A stretch of DNA of 12,381 nucleotides from Alphaproteobacteria bacterium. GTDB taxonomy: Bacteria > Pseudomonadota > Alphaproteobacteria > JAEULC01. Both the position numbers and the translations under genes were made by a program. The stretch is from positions 1 to 12,381 of the forward strand of contig JADZDN010000324.1 in NCBI GenBank assembly GCA_020851015.1, read 5' to 3'. Below, piece by piece: positions 6,604 to 12,381 of the stretch. Position 1 is the stretch's first letter. Each line of letters starts with the position of its first letter. The notes beneath the pieces are model-generated. The model had not been told where the DNA came from. It did no database searches and saw only the letters and a list, made by a program, of their open reading frames with translations.

Positions 6604-7857
6604 CTAGTTGAAGCGGTCCACCAGCATGCCCGTGGCGTCGATCTCGGGCTTGCGTCCCAGGATGATGTCGGTGGTGATGCGGCCGGTGCCGCACGCCATG
6701 GTCCAGCCCATGTGGCCGTGGCCGGTGTTGAAGTACATGTTCTTCTGCTTGCCGCGCCCCAGCACGGGCGGCCCGTCGGGCGTCATCGGCCGGAGGCAGG
6801 ACCAGTATTGCGGCTTCGCGAAGTTGCAGGAGTCGGGATAGAGGTCGCGCGCCGCGGCGATCATGTGATCGAAGTCCGAGGGGCGGTTCGAGTTGTAGTA
6901 GCCAGAGAACTCGGCCGTCGCCGTCATCCGCATCCGGTCGCCCATGCGCGTGACCGCCACCAGGTTCTCCTCGTCCACCGTCGGCACGTTGGGCGCGGCG
7001 TTGCGGCCCTCGATCGGCAGCGTCAGCGAGTAGCCCTTCACCGGATAGACCGGCAGGCTGACATCGAGGTTGCGGGCCACCAGCGGGCTGTAGCTGCCGA
7101 GCGACAGCACGTAGAGGTCGCCTTCCACCCGGCCCTTGTCCGTGACCACGCCGGCGACCGCGCCGGCGGAAACGTCGATGCCCTGGACCGTCGTTCCGTA
7201 GCGGAACTCGACGCCCATGCGCCTGCAGGTCTCGGCAAGGCCGACGGTGAACTTCTCGCAGTCCCCGCTCTCGTCGTCCGGGCAATGGATCGCGCCGGCG
7301 ATGCGATGCTTGACGCGCCCCAGCGTCGGCTCGACGCGCGCGCAGCCCTCGGCGTCCAGCACGTCGATCTTCAGCCCCTGCTCGCGCATCATGCGCATGT
7401 GCTCGACGCCGGTGTCGAGACTCGCCCGGTCGCGGTAGAGATAGAGGATGCCGTTGCCCAGATGGTCGTAGTCGATGCCGGCCTCGGATGCCAACGCCTT
7501 GGTCGCCTGCTGGCTGTACTGGCACAGCGACAGCTTCACCAGCGTCTTCTCGCGCGCGCGGGCCGGCGTGCAGTTGCGCAGGAACTGCAGGCTCCAGGCA
7601 TAGAAGCGCGGGTCGCCGGAAAGCTTCAGGCGCAGGCTGGTCTTGGCGCCGAACAGCGATCGCAGCAATTTCATCGGCGCGCTGGGCGAGTTCCAGGTGA
7701 AGGAATGGCCGGGCGCGATCATGCCGGCATTGGCGAAGCTGGTCTCCATCGCCGGCGCGTCCTGGCGGTCGATCACCGTGACCTGGAAGCCTTCCTTGGC
7801 GAGATAGTAGGCGTTGGCCACGCCGGCCACGCCGGCCCCCATGATCACGGCTTTCAT
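6604..7857 (-). CDS. dadA: D-amino-acid dehydrogenase (DadA-type FAD oxidoreductase)
   Basis: The product is 417 residues, matching DadA. It oxidatively deaminates D-amino acids to 2-oxo acids, passing electrons to the respiratory chain at the inner membrane. The N-terminus carries the FAD dinucleotide-binding fold: GAGVAG (7-12) and the acidic end of strand 2 at Asp 30. Further family blocks are ETSFANAGMIAPGHSFTWNSP (38-58), YPVKGYSLTLP, CLRPMTPDGPPVLG and the C-terminal GHGHMGWTMACGTGRITTD that closes the FAD site. The ribosome-binding site GGGGAG lies about nine bases before the ATG. It is 29 bases downstream of an exported protein of unknown function and may share its transcript. No alanine racemase (dadX) or Lrp-type regulator is adjacent, unlike many dad operons. 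DadA releases imines, and a RidA-family gene lies elsewhere in the window, though not in the same operon. Glycine or opine oxidase relatives are a less likely alternative. Confidence 0.85.
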   Translation of the reverse strand: MKAVIMGAGVAGVANAYYLAKEGFQVTVIDRQDAPAMETSFANAGMIAPGHSFTWNSPSAPMKLLRSLFGAKTSLRLKLSGDPRFYAWSLQFLRNCTPARAREKTLVKLSLCQYSQQATKALASEAGIDYDHLGNGILYLYRDRASLDTGVEHMRMMREQGLKIDVLDAEGCARVEPTLGRVKHRIAGAIHCPDDESGDCEKFTVGLAETCRRMGVEFRYGTTVQGIDVSAGAVAGVVTDKGRVEGDLYVLSLGSYSPLVARNLDVSLPVYPVKGYSLTLPIEGRNAAPNVPTVDEENLVAVTRMGDRMRMTATAEFSGYYNSNRPSDFDHMIAAARDLYPDSCNFAKPQYWSCLRPMTPDGPPVLGRGKQKNMYFNTGHGHMGWTMACGTGRITTDIILGRKPEIDATGMLVDRFN

Positions 7858-7886
7858 GTGCTGCTGCTCCCCGGGACGCCTTCAGG

Positions 7887-8534
7887 TCAGGGCAGGACGA
7901 AAGACTGGCGCCGCACCGTCTGGCCGAAGCTGCCGGACAGGACCGGCACCATCGCATCGGCGATGGCGAGCGGATCGCCGCCGCGCACGTCGAGATGCGC
8001 CTGGCCAAGCCAGGCGCGGCGGCCCGACGCCTCTTCCTTGACCGAGGCGTAGAGCCGGTAGCGGCTGCCGGTGCGCGCCTTGTCGCCGCGCACCGGCGGG
8101 TCCTGGAACAGCCCGCCGCCGCGCGTGGAGAACAGGTTGACCCGCGCCTCGACGTCGTTGTCGGTGCGCGCGCTCGATCCGCCCTCGCCGCCGATCTCGA
8201 CCAGGCTGCGCCGCGCCTGCTGCTCGCCGGTGTCGAACGTGCCGGTCAGCCAGAAGGTCAGCGTGAAGGGCGCGCGCTCGACGACCTTGAATCCGCGCGC
8301 GGTCAATTCGCGGCGGAAGGTCTCGGCCAGGTCGCGGTTGCCGTCGTTGTCGTCGAGCAGATGGATCGTCACCGGCGAACCCGGCGGGATCGCCACGTAG
8401 GACGCCGCGTAGAGCATCCCCTCGCGCGGATTCTCCTGGGCCCGAAGCGGGCCCACCCCCGCCACCATCACCGCAACGGCCGCCACGGCCCAAAGCCCCG
8501 CCAGGCCAGCGGCGATCCGGAACTTCGAAAGCAT
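7887..8534 (-). CDS. Exported protein of unknown function
   Basis: The product is 215 residues and I do not recognise a family. Residues 1-32 are a Sec signal peptide: Lys 4 and Arg 6, a long Ala/Val/Leu core, then PLRA before QE, giving cleavage after Ala 32; there is no lipobox Cys. The mature part is about 180 residues with alternating short strands: VTIHLLDDNDGNRDL (55-69), an amphipathic segment AETFRRELTARGFKVVE (70-86), FTLTFWLTGTF (90-100), and a C-terminal DPLAIADAMVPVLSGSFGQTV (187-207). A helix followed by strands with the phrase RELTARGFKVVE recalls periplasmic proteins that assemble a small alpha/beta domain, but this is not an identification. The start is set by an AGGGGTGG run just upstream; an in-frame ATG five codons earlier (8549) is possible. 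It lies 29 bases upstream of dadA and 107 bases downstream of the EamA transporter. Confidence 0.75.
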   Translation of the reverse strand: MLSKFRIAAGLAGLWAVAAVAVMVAGVGPLRAQENPREGMLYAASYVAIPPGSPVTIHLLDDNDGNRDLAETFRRELTARGFKVVERAPFTLTFWLTGTFDTGEQQARRSLVEIGGEGGSSARTDNDVEARVNLFSTRGGGLFQDPPVRGDKARTGSRYRLYASVKEEASGRRAWLGQAHLDVRGGDPLAIADAMVPVLSGSFGQTVRRQSFVLP

Positions 8535-8583
8535 CGTGCCACCCCTCATCGGCTCGCGGCGCGCCTCTTGCGCGATCGGCCGT

Positions 8584-8612
8584 ACTGTGGGCCGAACCGC
8601 AGAAGGGGTCAA
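8584..8612 (-). promoter_or_regulatory. Possible promoter for the exported protein and dadA
   Basis: On the minus strand TTGACC (8612-8607) is followed after 17 bases by CACAGT (8589-8584), about 50 bases before the start codon at 8534. The -35 element is good (five of six to TTGACA) but the -10 is poor, so this is a weak candidate. It lies in the 107-base gap after the transporter gene, where no other structure was seen. Confidence 0.25.
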
Positions 8613-8641
8613 GAACGCCACGGTTACAATATGTTGCCGGG

Positions 8642-9595
8642 CTATTTGTCGGCCGGTGCCGCCGCGCGGCCGCGGCGCCAGGCCGGCAGCACCAGCACCA
8701 CCACCAGGGCGGCCACGACCAGGCCGAGCGCGGCGATCTCGCGCAGACCGATCGCCTCGCCGACCAGGGGCGCGCTCGACATCACGCCCACCACCGGGAT
8801 CATCAGCGTGCTGATCGCGGCGACCCCGGCGGGCAGCAGCCCGACCAGCCGGGTCCAGGCATAGTGGCAGAACACCATCGGCACGGTCACCGCATAGGCC
8901 AGCGCCAGCCAGGCGGTCGCGCTGACCTTGGCCAGGTCGGGCGCATGGCCGACCGCCAGGTAGCCGGCCAGGATGGGCAGGCTGCCGATCACCATCTGCC
9001 AGCCGGTCAGCACCACCGCCCCCATCCCCCAGCGCCGCGACTTCAACACCGCCGTGCCGAGTCCCCAGCTTATCGCGGAGCCCAGCGTGCAAAGCGCGCC
9101 CGCCGGCGCGGCGCCGACGCGCGACAATTCGTCGCTGAAGAGCACCGCCATGCCGCCGAGCCCGAGCGCGAGACCCGCCAGCCGCGCTGGGGTAAGCCGC
9201 TCGCCCAGGATCGGCCAAGCCGCCAGCACCGCCCAGAGCGGCATGGTGTAGGCAAGAACCGAGGCCCGGCCAGCCGCCATCAGGCTGATGCCGAACGCCG
9301 AGAAGAGATGCCAGCCGGTGATGTTCAGGAGCGACAGCACGACCAGCATCGGCCAGTCCCGGCGCGGCGCCGACAGGCGCTGGCCGGTCAGGACGGCGAT
9401 CAGGAACAGGCCCAGCGCCCCGGCGGTCAGGCACAGAACGCGGAAGCTCCAGGGTTCGATCTCCCTGAGCGCCAGCTTCATGACCGGGAAATTGATGCCC
9501 CAGAAAACCGTCATCAGCCCGAGCAGCACCGCCGCCGCCATCGGCACGGGATCGACGGTCGCCGGGATCGGCGCGCGCTGGGCATCGGTCGTCAT
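8642..9595 (-). CDS. EamA/DMT-superfamily transporter
   Basis: The product is 317 residues with about ten hydrophobic segments, arranged as two EamA repeats in the inner membrane. The first repeat begins at about residue 18 (AAAVLLGLMTVFWGINFPVM), which carries the family's WG.NF mark, and ends near 154. The second runs from about 163 (ALCTLGSAISWGLGTAVL) to about 305. VLAYTMPLWAVLAAWPILGERLTPARLAG (113-141) is the classic P-x-W/ GE-R-L-T block after the fourth helix, and STLMIPVVGVMSS with LVGEAIGLREIAALG repeats it in the second half. Members export or import amino acids, metabolites or drugs; direction and substrate are not predictable here. The start is preceded by CGGAG at good spacing. 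The gene is 97 bases from the exported Pro-rich protein gene upstream and is followed by a gap of 107 bases, so it may be transcribed alone or with its upstream neighbour. Confidence 0.88.
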   Translation of the reverse strand: MTTDAQRAPIPATVDPVPMAAAVLLGLMTVFWGINFPVMKLALREIEPWSFRVLCLTAGALGLFLIAVLTGQRLSAPRRDWPMLVVLSLLNITGWHLFSAFGISLMAAGRASVLAYTMPLWAVLAAWPILGERLTPARLAGLALGLGGMAVLFSDELSRVGAAPAGALCTLGSAISWGLGTAVLKSRRWGMGAVVLTGWQMVIGSLPILAGYLAVGHAPDLAKVSATAWLALAYAVTVPMVFCHYAWTRLVGLLPAGVAAISTLMIPVVGVMSSAPLVGEAIGLREIAALGLVVAALVVVLVLPAWRRGRAAAPADK

Positions 9596-9692
9596 CGCTG
9601 GCTCCGTTCGAGGCCAGGATCATCCACCAAGCGTCAACGACCTGCCAGTGGCTCCATGCGCATGGCGCAGCGCGGCGAACGCGGAGCCGCGC

Positions 9693-10433
9693 CTAGGGAA
9701 CGGCTTGCGGCGCGGCCCGCGGCGGCATGCCCGGCGGCGGCATGCCCGTCGGCGGCATGCCCCTCGGCGGGGCGGCGGGCGGCGGCGCGCCGGGCGGCGC
9801 CCCGCTCGCCATCGGCGGCGGCGCGGCCGGATTGACGCGCTGGTAGCCGGGCGGCAGCTCGAACAGGGCCGCGTTCTGCGGCCCATGGCGCAGGTTGTCG
9901 AGCTCGAAGCGGATCTCGGGAAAACCGGGCCGCGGCTGGGCGTCGATCCGGAGCGCGATGCCCTCGCGGCTTAGCCACACATAGCCGCCGGGACCTGCCG
10001 GGCTGGCCGGGAAGGCGTATTTGGTCGCGGGAATGTCGTTGATGTCGTCGTCTTCGATCCGCGCCAGGCCGGGCGCCAGCGTGCCCGGCGGCACCGGGCG
10101 CGTTCCGGGCGGGCGCAGCGGAAACTCGGTGTAGAAGCGGCTGTTCGGCAGGATGGTCCAGGCCACGCCAAGGTCGTAGCGGAAAATCATGGTCGAGCCG
10201 CCCCAGGGGTCGGCGGTCTCGCGCCGTTCCTTGCCCGGCGCCCCGTAGACGCGCCCGCGCAGCTTGGCCCCGAAATTCTGGATCTTGAACTCGGCGGTGT
10301 AGTCGGCAGCCGCGCCGCCGCCCCAGACCGCGCTGGCCGGCGGCGGCGTCTGCGCCGCGACCCGCCCGGCGCCGCTCGCCGCCAGAATGGCGCAGCTCAC
10401 CAAGGTCGCAAGGGCCGCCCTCGGAAAAAGCAT
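9693..10433 (-). CDS. Exported protein with LolA/DUF4412-like features and Met-Pro-Gly repeat tail
   Basis: The product is 246 residues. A signal peptide covers 1-27 (Arg 5, hydrophobic core LATLVSCAILAAS, cleavage after VAA before QT). The body (about 43-200) alternates strands typical of an open beta-sheet: YTAEFKIQNFGAKLRGRVYG, TMIFRYDLGVAWTILP, IPATKYAF, GGYVWLSREGIALRIDA, and finally ALFELPPGYQRVNP. The last phrase, F-E-x-P-x-G-Y-x-R, ends many LolA-fold and DUF4412 proteins, so I infer a periplasmic lipid- or protein-binding sheet; function is unknown. The tail (203-246) is almost only Pro, Ala, Gly and Met, with GMPPT, GMPPP and GMPPR in tandem. The start at 10433 is supported by AGGAG eight bases upstream on the minus strand; a longer frame upstream has no such support and would bury the signal peptide. 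It is divergent from the MaoC gene. Confidence 0.78.
   Translation of the reverse strand: MLFPRAALATLVSCAILAASGAGRVAAQTPPPASAVWGGGAAADYTAEFKIQNFGAKLRGRVYGAPGKERRETADPWGGSTMIFRYDLGVAWTILPNSRFYTEFPLRPPGTRPVPPGTLAPGLARIEDDDINDIPATKYAFPASPAGPGGYVWLSREGIALRIDAQPRPGFPEIRFELDNLRHGPQNAALFELPPGYQRVNPAAPPPMASGAPPGAPPPAAPPRGMPPTGMPPPGMPPRAAPQAVP
9721..9765. repeat. Three-copy 15-base tandem repeat within the exported protein gene
   Basis: GGCGGCATGCCC recurs at 9721, 9736 and 9751, each followed by a variable triplet (GGC, GTC, CTC), so the period is exactly 15 bases or five codons. On the coding (minus) strand it encodes the Gly-Met-Pro-Pro-x repeat of the C-terminal tail. Because the period is in frame, copy number can change without shifting the frame. 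Confidence 0.85.
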
Positions 10434-10601
10434 CGTCCTCACTCCTGCCTCGGACCGTCCCCGTTGGAAGTCTACCCAGGCGGCCCGCGCCGGTCCATCG
10501 GGGCCGGGACGCAGGCCGCTCGCACTGCATCGCATACCCGCGCCGCAGCGCCGAAGCGGAATAACGATCCGGAAACCCCGTTTTGCTAAGGTGATGAGAA
10601 A

Positions 10602-10641
10602 TATAATGGAGCTTGCTGGGCCGTCGCGCGTTGGCTATATT
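10602..10641 (+). promoter_or_regulatory. Promoter candidates for the MaoC gene
   Basis: TTGCTG (10613-10618) and TATATT (10636-10641) are separated by exactly 17 bases. Read as the alphaproteobacterial form known from Caulobacter (TTGACGS, 10-14 bases, GCTANAWC), TTGCTGG and GCTATATT are 14 bases apart and match well. A perfect TATAAT lies upstream at 10602-10607 but has only a weak -35 (CGTTTT). The direct repeat GCGCGTTG at 10626-10633 and 10645-10652 flanks the TATATT box. The start codon is 61 bases downstream of the TATATT box. Confidence 0.5.
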
Positions 10642-10702
10642 GCAGCGCGTTGTTGCACTGCACCATAGCCGATCGCCCCCCGCGAGCAGGCAAGGAGCCC
10701 GC

Positions 10703-11176
10703 ATGACCGCCACCCTGCGTGTCCAGCCGACCGAGCAGCGCGCGACGCGCGACGAGCTGCACGGTCTATACCTTGAGGACCTGAAGGTCGGGATGACGGC
10801 GGTCTACGCCAAGACCATCACCGACGCCGACATCGTGCTGTTCGCCGGGATTTCCGGGGACATCAATCCGGTCCACCTGAACCACGAGTTCGCCTCCGAG
10901 ACCATGTTCGAAGGCCGCATCGCCCACGGCATGCTGTCGGCCGGCTTCATCTCCACCGTGATCGGCACCAAGCTGCCGGGCCCCGGCGCCATCTACCTGG
11001 CGCAGAACCTGAAGTTCAAGGCGCCGGTGCGCGCGGGCGACACGGTGCAGGCCAGGGCGACCATCACCGAGATCATTCCCGAAAAGCGCCGTGTCGCCCT
11101 GCGCACGATGTGCACGGTCGGCGACAAGGTCGTGATCGAGGGCGACGCCCTGATCATGGTGCCAAGCCGCCAATAG
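10703..11176 (+). CDS. MaoC-family dehydratase, (R)-specific enoyl-CoA hydratase (PhaJ-like)
   Basis: The product is 157 residues, a single hot-dog domain of the usual PhaJ size. PhaJ enzymes hydrate trans-2-enoyl-CoA to (R)-3-hydroxyacyl-CoA, feeding beta-oxidation intermediates to polyhydroxyalkanoate synthesis. The catalytic block FAGISGDINPVHLNHEFA (48-65) has the Asp-x4-His pair (Asp 54 or the neighbouring Asn-Pro-Val-His loop, His 59). It is followed by FEGRIAHGMLSAG (71-83) and PGPGAIYLAQNLKFKAPVRAGDTV (91-114), both close to known PhaJ proteins. The start has an AAGGAG ribosome-binding site six bases upstream. The closing strands (RVALRTMCTVGDKVVIEGDALIMVP) complete the sheet. PHA synthesis genes are not in the window, so a general enoyl-CoA hydratase or another MaoC role remains possible. 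It is divergent from the exported Pro-rich protein gene and lies upstream of ribF after 136 bases. Confidence 0.85.
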   Translation: MTATLRVQPTEQRATRDELHGLYLEDLKVGMTAVYAKTITDADIVLFAGISGDINPVHLNHEFASETMFEGRIAHGMLSAGFISTVIGTKLPGPGAIYLAQNLKFKAPVRAGDTVQARATITEIIPEKRRVALRTMCTVGDKVVIEGDALIMVPSRQ

Positions 11177-11193
11177 AGCCTATGCAAGCCATG

Positions 11194-11241
11194 GGAATTA
11201 CTCGGAAAATTCCGTAGCTCCGACCGCGCAGGCGATATATT
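11194..11241. promoter_or_regulatory. Candidate regulatory region upstream of ribF
   Basis: The 136-base gap before ribF holds GGAATT (11194-11199) and its inverse AATTCC (11208-11213) eight bases apart; the right half is also part of CGGAAAATTCCG. Downstream, TATATT (11236-11241) is a good -10 candidate, although no matching -35 was found at 16-18 bases. TATATTG, two bases, then GCGCGT occurs here as it does upstream of the MaoC gene. No RFN/FMN riboswitch is visible. Confidence 0.35.
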
Positions 11242-11312
11242 GTCGCGCGTCCGCCGGGTATTGGGCCGGGCGGGGCGTTGATTTACTGACCGGACCCTCG
11301 GATTTCGGGCGG

Positions 11313-12311
11313 ATGCGCATCTTCAGGAACGTCCGGCGCCTGCCAGGCACGGCGGCCGGCGCGGTAGCGGCGGTCGGCAATTTCGACGGCGTCCATCTGG
11401 GCCACCGCGTCGTGATCGATGGCGCGCGCCGCCTGGCCGCCGCCAAGGGCGCGCCATCGGCGGTGCTGACCTTCGAGCCGCATCCCCGCCGCCTGTTCCG
11501 GCCCGAGGATCCGCCGTTCCGTCTGACCCCTTTTCGCGTCAAGGCGCAGATCCTGGCGGGGCTGGGGATCGACCTGATGCTGGCGCCGCGCTTCAACCGC
11601 CGCTTCGCCGCGATCACGGCCGAGGACTTCGTCGCCGGGGTGCTGGCCGGGCAGTTCGCCCTGTCGCGCGTGGTGTGCGGCGCCGACTTCGTGTTCGGCA
11701 AGGGCCGCGCCGGGGATGTGTCGCTGCTGCAGCGTCTGGGACCGCAGCACGGCATCGCGGTGACGGTCATCGACCCGGTGGGCGACGAGGATACCGTCTA
11801 TTCCTCGACCAACATCCGCGAGCTGCTCGCCGCCGGCGACCCGCGCGGCGCGGCCAGGCTGATGGGACGGCCGTTCGAGGTGGTGGGCCGCGTGCGGCGC
11901 GGCGCGGAGATCGGGCGCAAGCTGGGCTTCCCCACCGCCAATGTCGACCATCGCGGCTACCTGGTGCCGGCGACCGGCGTCTACGCGGTGCGCGCCGCGA
12001 TCGACGTGCCGGGCCAGGCCCAGGCGCGCGGCTGGATCGACGGCGTGGCGAATTTCGGCCGGCGGCCCACGGTCGACGGCGTGAAGCTGCTGCTCGAGGT
12101 CCACCTGTTCGATTTCGCCGGCGAGCTCTATGGCCACCGGCTGCGCGTGCGCTTCGTCGAGCACCTCCGGCCCGAACGGCGCTTCGACGGGCTCGACGCG
12201 CTGAAGGCCCAGATCGCCGAGGACGCGCGCCAGGCGCGGCGCATCCTCGCTTCCCATGCCGTCGGTCACGCGACCGACCGCGATCCTTTGCAACGGATAA
12301 CGACGTCATGA
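11313..12311 (+). CDS. ribF: Bifunctional riboflavin kinase/FAD synthetase
   Basis: The product is 332 residues, a usual length. It phosphorylates riboflavin to FMN and adenylylates FMN to FAD in the cytoplasm, supplying flavoenzymes such as the DadA encoded nearby. The N-terminal FAD synthetase domain shows GNFDGVHLGH (22-31), the nucleotidyltransferase signature, then TFEPHPRRLF, CGADFVFGKGRAGD, and YSSTNIRELLAAGD, the family's SST-x-IR motif. The C-terminal riboflavin kinase domain begins near 185 with FEVVGRVRRGAEIGRKLGFPTANV, including the PTAN metal/ATP motif, then GVYAVRAAID, GVANFGRRPTV and LLEVHLFDF. All key motifs look intact. The ATG is preceded only by a GGGCGG run, a weak ribosome-binding site. 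The stop codon overlaps the ileS start by four bases (ATGA), so the two are translationally coupled. Order MaoC-ribF-ileS is a housekeeping arrangement. Confidence 0.95.
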   Translation: MRIFRNVRRLPGTAAGAVAAVGNFDGVHLGHRVVIDGARRLAAAKGAPSAVLTFEPHPRRLFRPEDPPFRLTPFRVKAQILAGLGIDLMLAPRFNRRFAAITAEDFVAGVLAGQFALSRVVCGADFVFGKGRAGDVSLLQRLGPQHGIAVTVIDPVGDEDTVYSSTNIRELLAAGDPRGAARLMGRPFEVVGRVRRGAEIGRKLGFPTANVDHRGYLVPATGVYAVRAAIDVPGQAQARGWIDGVANFGRRPTVDGVKLLLEVHLFDFAGELYGHRLRVRFVEHLRPERRFDGLDALKAQIAEDARQARRILASHAVGHATDRDPLQRITTS

Positions 12312-12381
12312 GCAACGACCGCAGCACGCAGGCGGCGCCCGGCCGCGACTGGAAGTCCACCGTCTTCCTGCCCAAGACCGA
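12308..12381 (+). CDS. ileS: Isoleucyl-tRNA synthetase, N-terminal start (3' end outside window)
   Basis: Only 24 full codons are in the window. The ATG overlaps the ribF stop as ATGA. The peptide WKSTVFLPKT at residues 15-24 matches the conserved N-terminus of bacterial IleRS, where a K-x-T-x-x-LPKT(D) phrase precedes the PMR segment. The ribF-ileS adjacency, common in proteobacteria, supports the call more than the short sequence does. The first 14 residues are a variable, probably flexible leader. The enzyme charges tRNA-Ile and is essential; the HIGH and KMSKS motifs lie beyond the right edge and cannot be checked. Confidence 0.85.
   Translation, partial: MSNDRSTQAAPGRDWKSTVFLPKT

Noticed and set aside
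6374..6607. Fusion of the isomerase-type enzyme to a kinase domain
   Set aside because: The kinase-like residues are in a different frame from the isomerase, which has its normal C-terminus and stop codon at 6451-6453.
6410..8052. Long open frames on both strands over dadA
   Set aside because: They are shadows of dadA, which has the complete FAD-binding and C-terminal motifs; the others show only compositional Arg/Ala/His-rich translations.
7887..9623. A single open frame joining the EamA transporter region and the exported protein (possible fusion)
   Set aside because: The transporter is read in a different frame (start 9595, stop 8642), and the exported protein has its own signal peptide and Shine-Dalgarno at 8534. 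The upstream part of the long frame is a low-complexity shadow.
9654..9665. Perfect 12-base palindrome CCATGCGCATGG after the exported protein gene
   Set aside because: It is short, has no loop or T tract to act as a terminator, and no second copy was seen; it may be chance.
11177..11312. FMN (RFN) riboswitch upstream of ribF
   Set aside because: The gap is only 136 bases and I could not find the conserved RFN core sequences or its multi-stem layout.

Overview
The window is high-GC, gene-dense bacterial chromosome. The protein families and the MaoC-ribF-ileS order at the right end suggest an alphaproteobacterium, perhaps Rhodospirillales-like. That placement is an inference: there is no rRNA or other strong phylogenetic marker here. 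I see no mobile element, CRISPR array, tRNA or phage gene. There are 13 complete genes, two genes cut by the window edges, and one decayed gene fragment.

Left (1-4128): the end of a Gfo/Idh/MocA oxidoreductase is followed 11 bases later by a RidA-family gene. Converging on it, with overlapping stop codons, is a minus-strand pair: an exported cupin protein followed by a SAM-dependent methyltransferase. Divergent from the cupin gene is a soluble CadC-like regulator (winged helix, TolB-N-like domain, TPR repeats). A bulged inverted repeat lies directly in front of its start.

Middle (4179-7857): a minus-strand pair encodes a phytanoyl-CoA dioxygenase-family oxygenase and a small SnoaL/NTF2-like protein. 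Divergent from it is a two-cysteine Asp/Glu racemase-superfamily enzyme (maleate isomerase/EutA type). Between that enzyme and the converging D-amino-acid dehydrogenase gene (dadA) lies a short, frameshifted and nonsense-interrupted piece of a histidine kinase HisKA domain.

Right (7887-12381): three further minus-strand genes lie upstream of dadA: an exported protein of unknown function, an EamA-type transporter, and a second exported protein with a Met-Pro-Gly repeat tail. A 269-base divergent region with recognisable promoter elements then leads into a plus-strand core-metabolism cluster: a PhaJ-like MaoC hydratase, ribF (FMN/FAD synthesis) and the start of ileS, which overlaps ribF by four bases.

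Functionally, several genes fit organic or amino acid scavenging (oxidoreductase, RidA, D-amino-acid dehydrogenase, racemase-superfamily enzyme, transporter), but no single pathway can be reconstructed. I found no clear novel multi-gene system. The most notable items are the histidine kinase remnant, the soluble CadC-like regulator beside the secreted cupin/methyltransferase pair, and a sequence element shared by the regions upstream of the MaoC gene and ribF.
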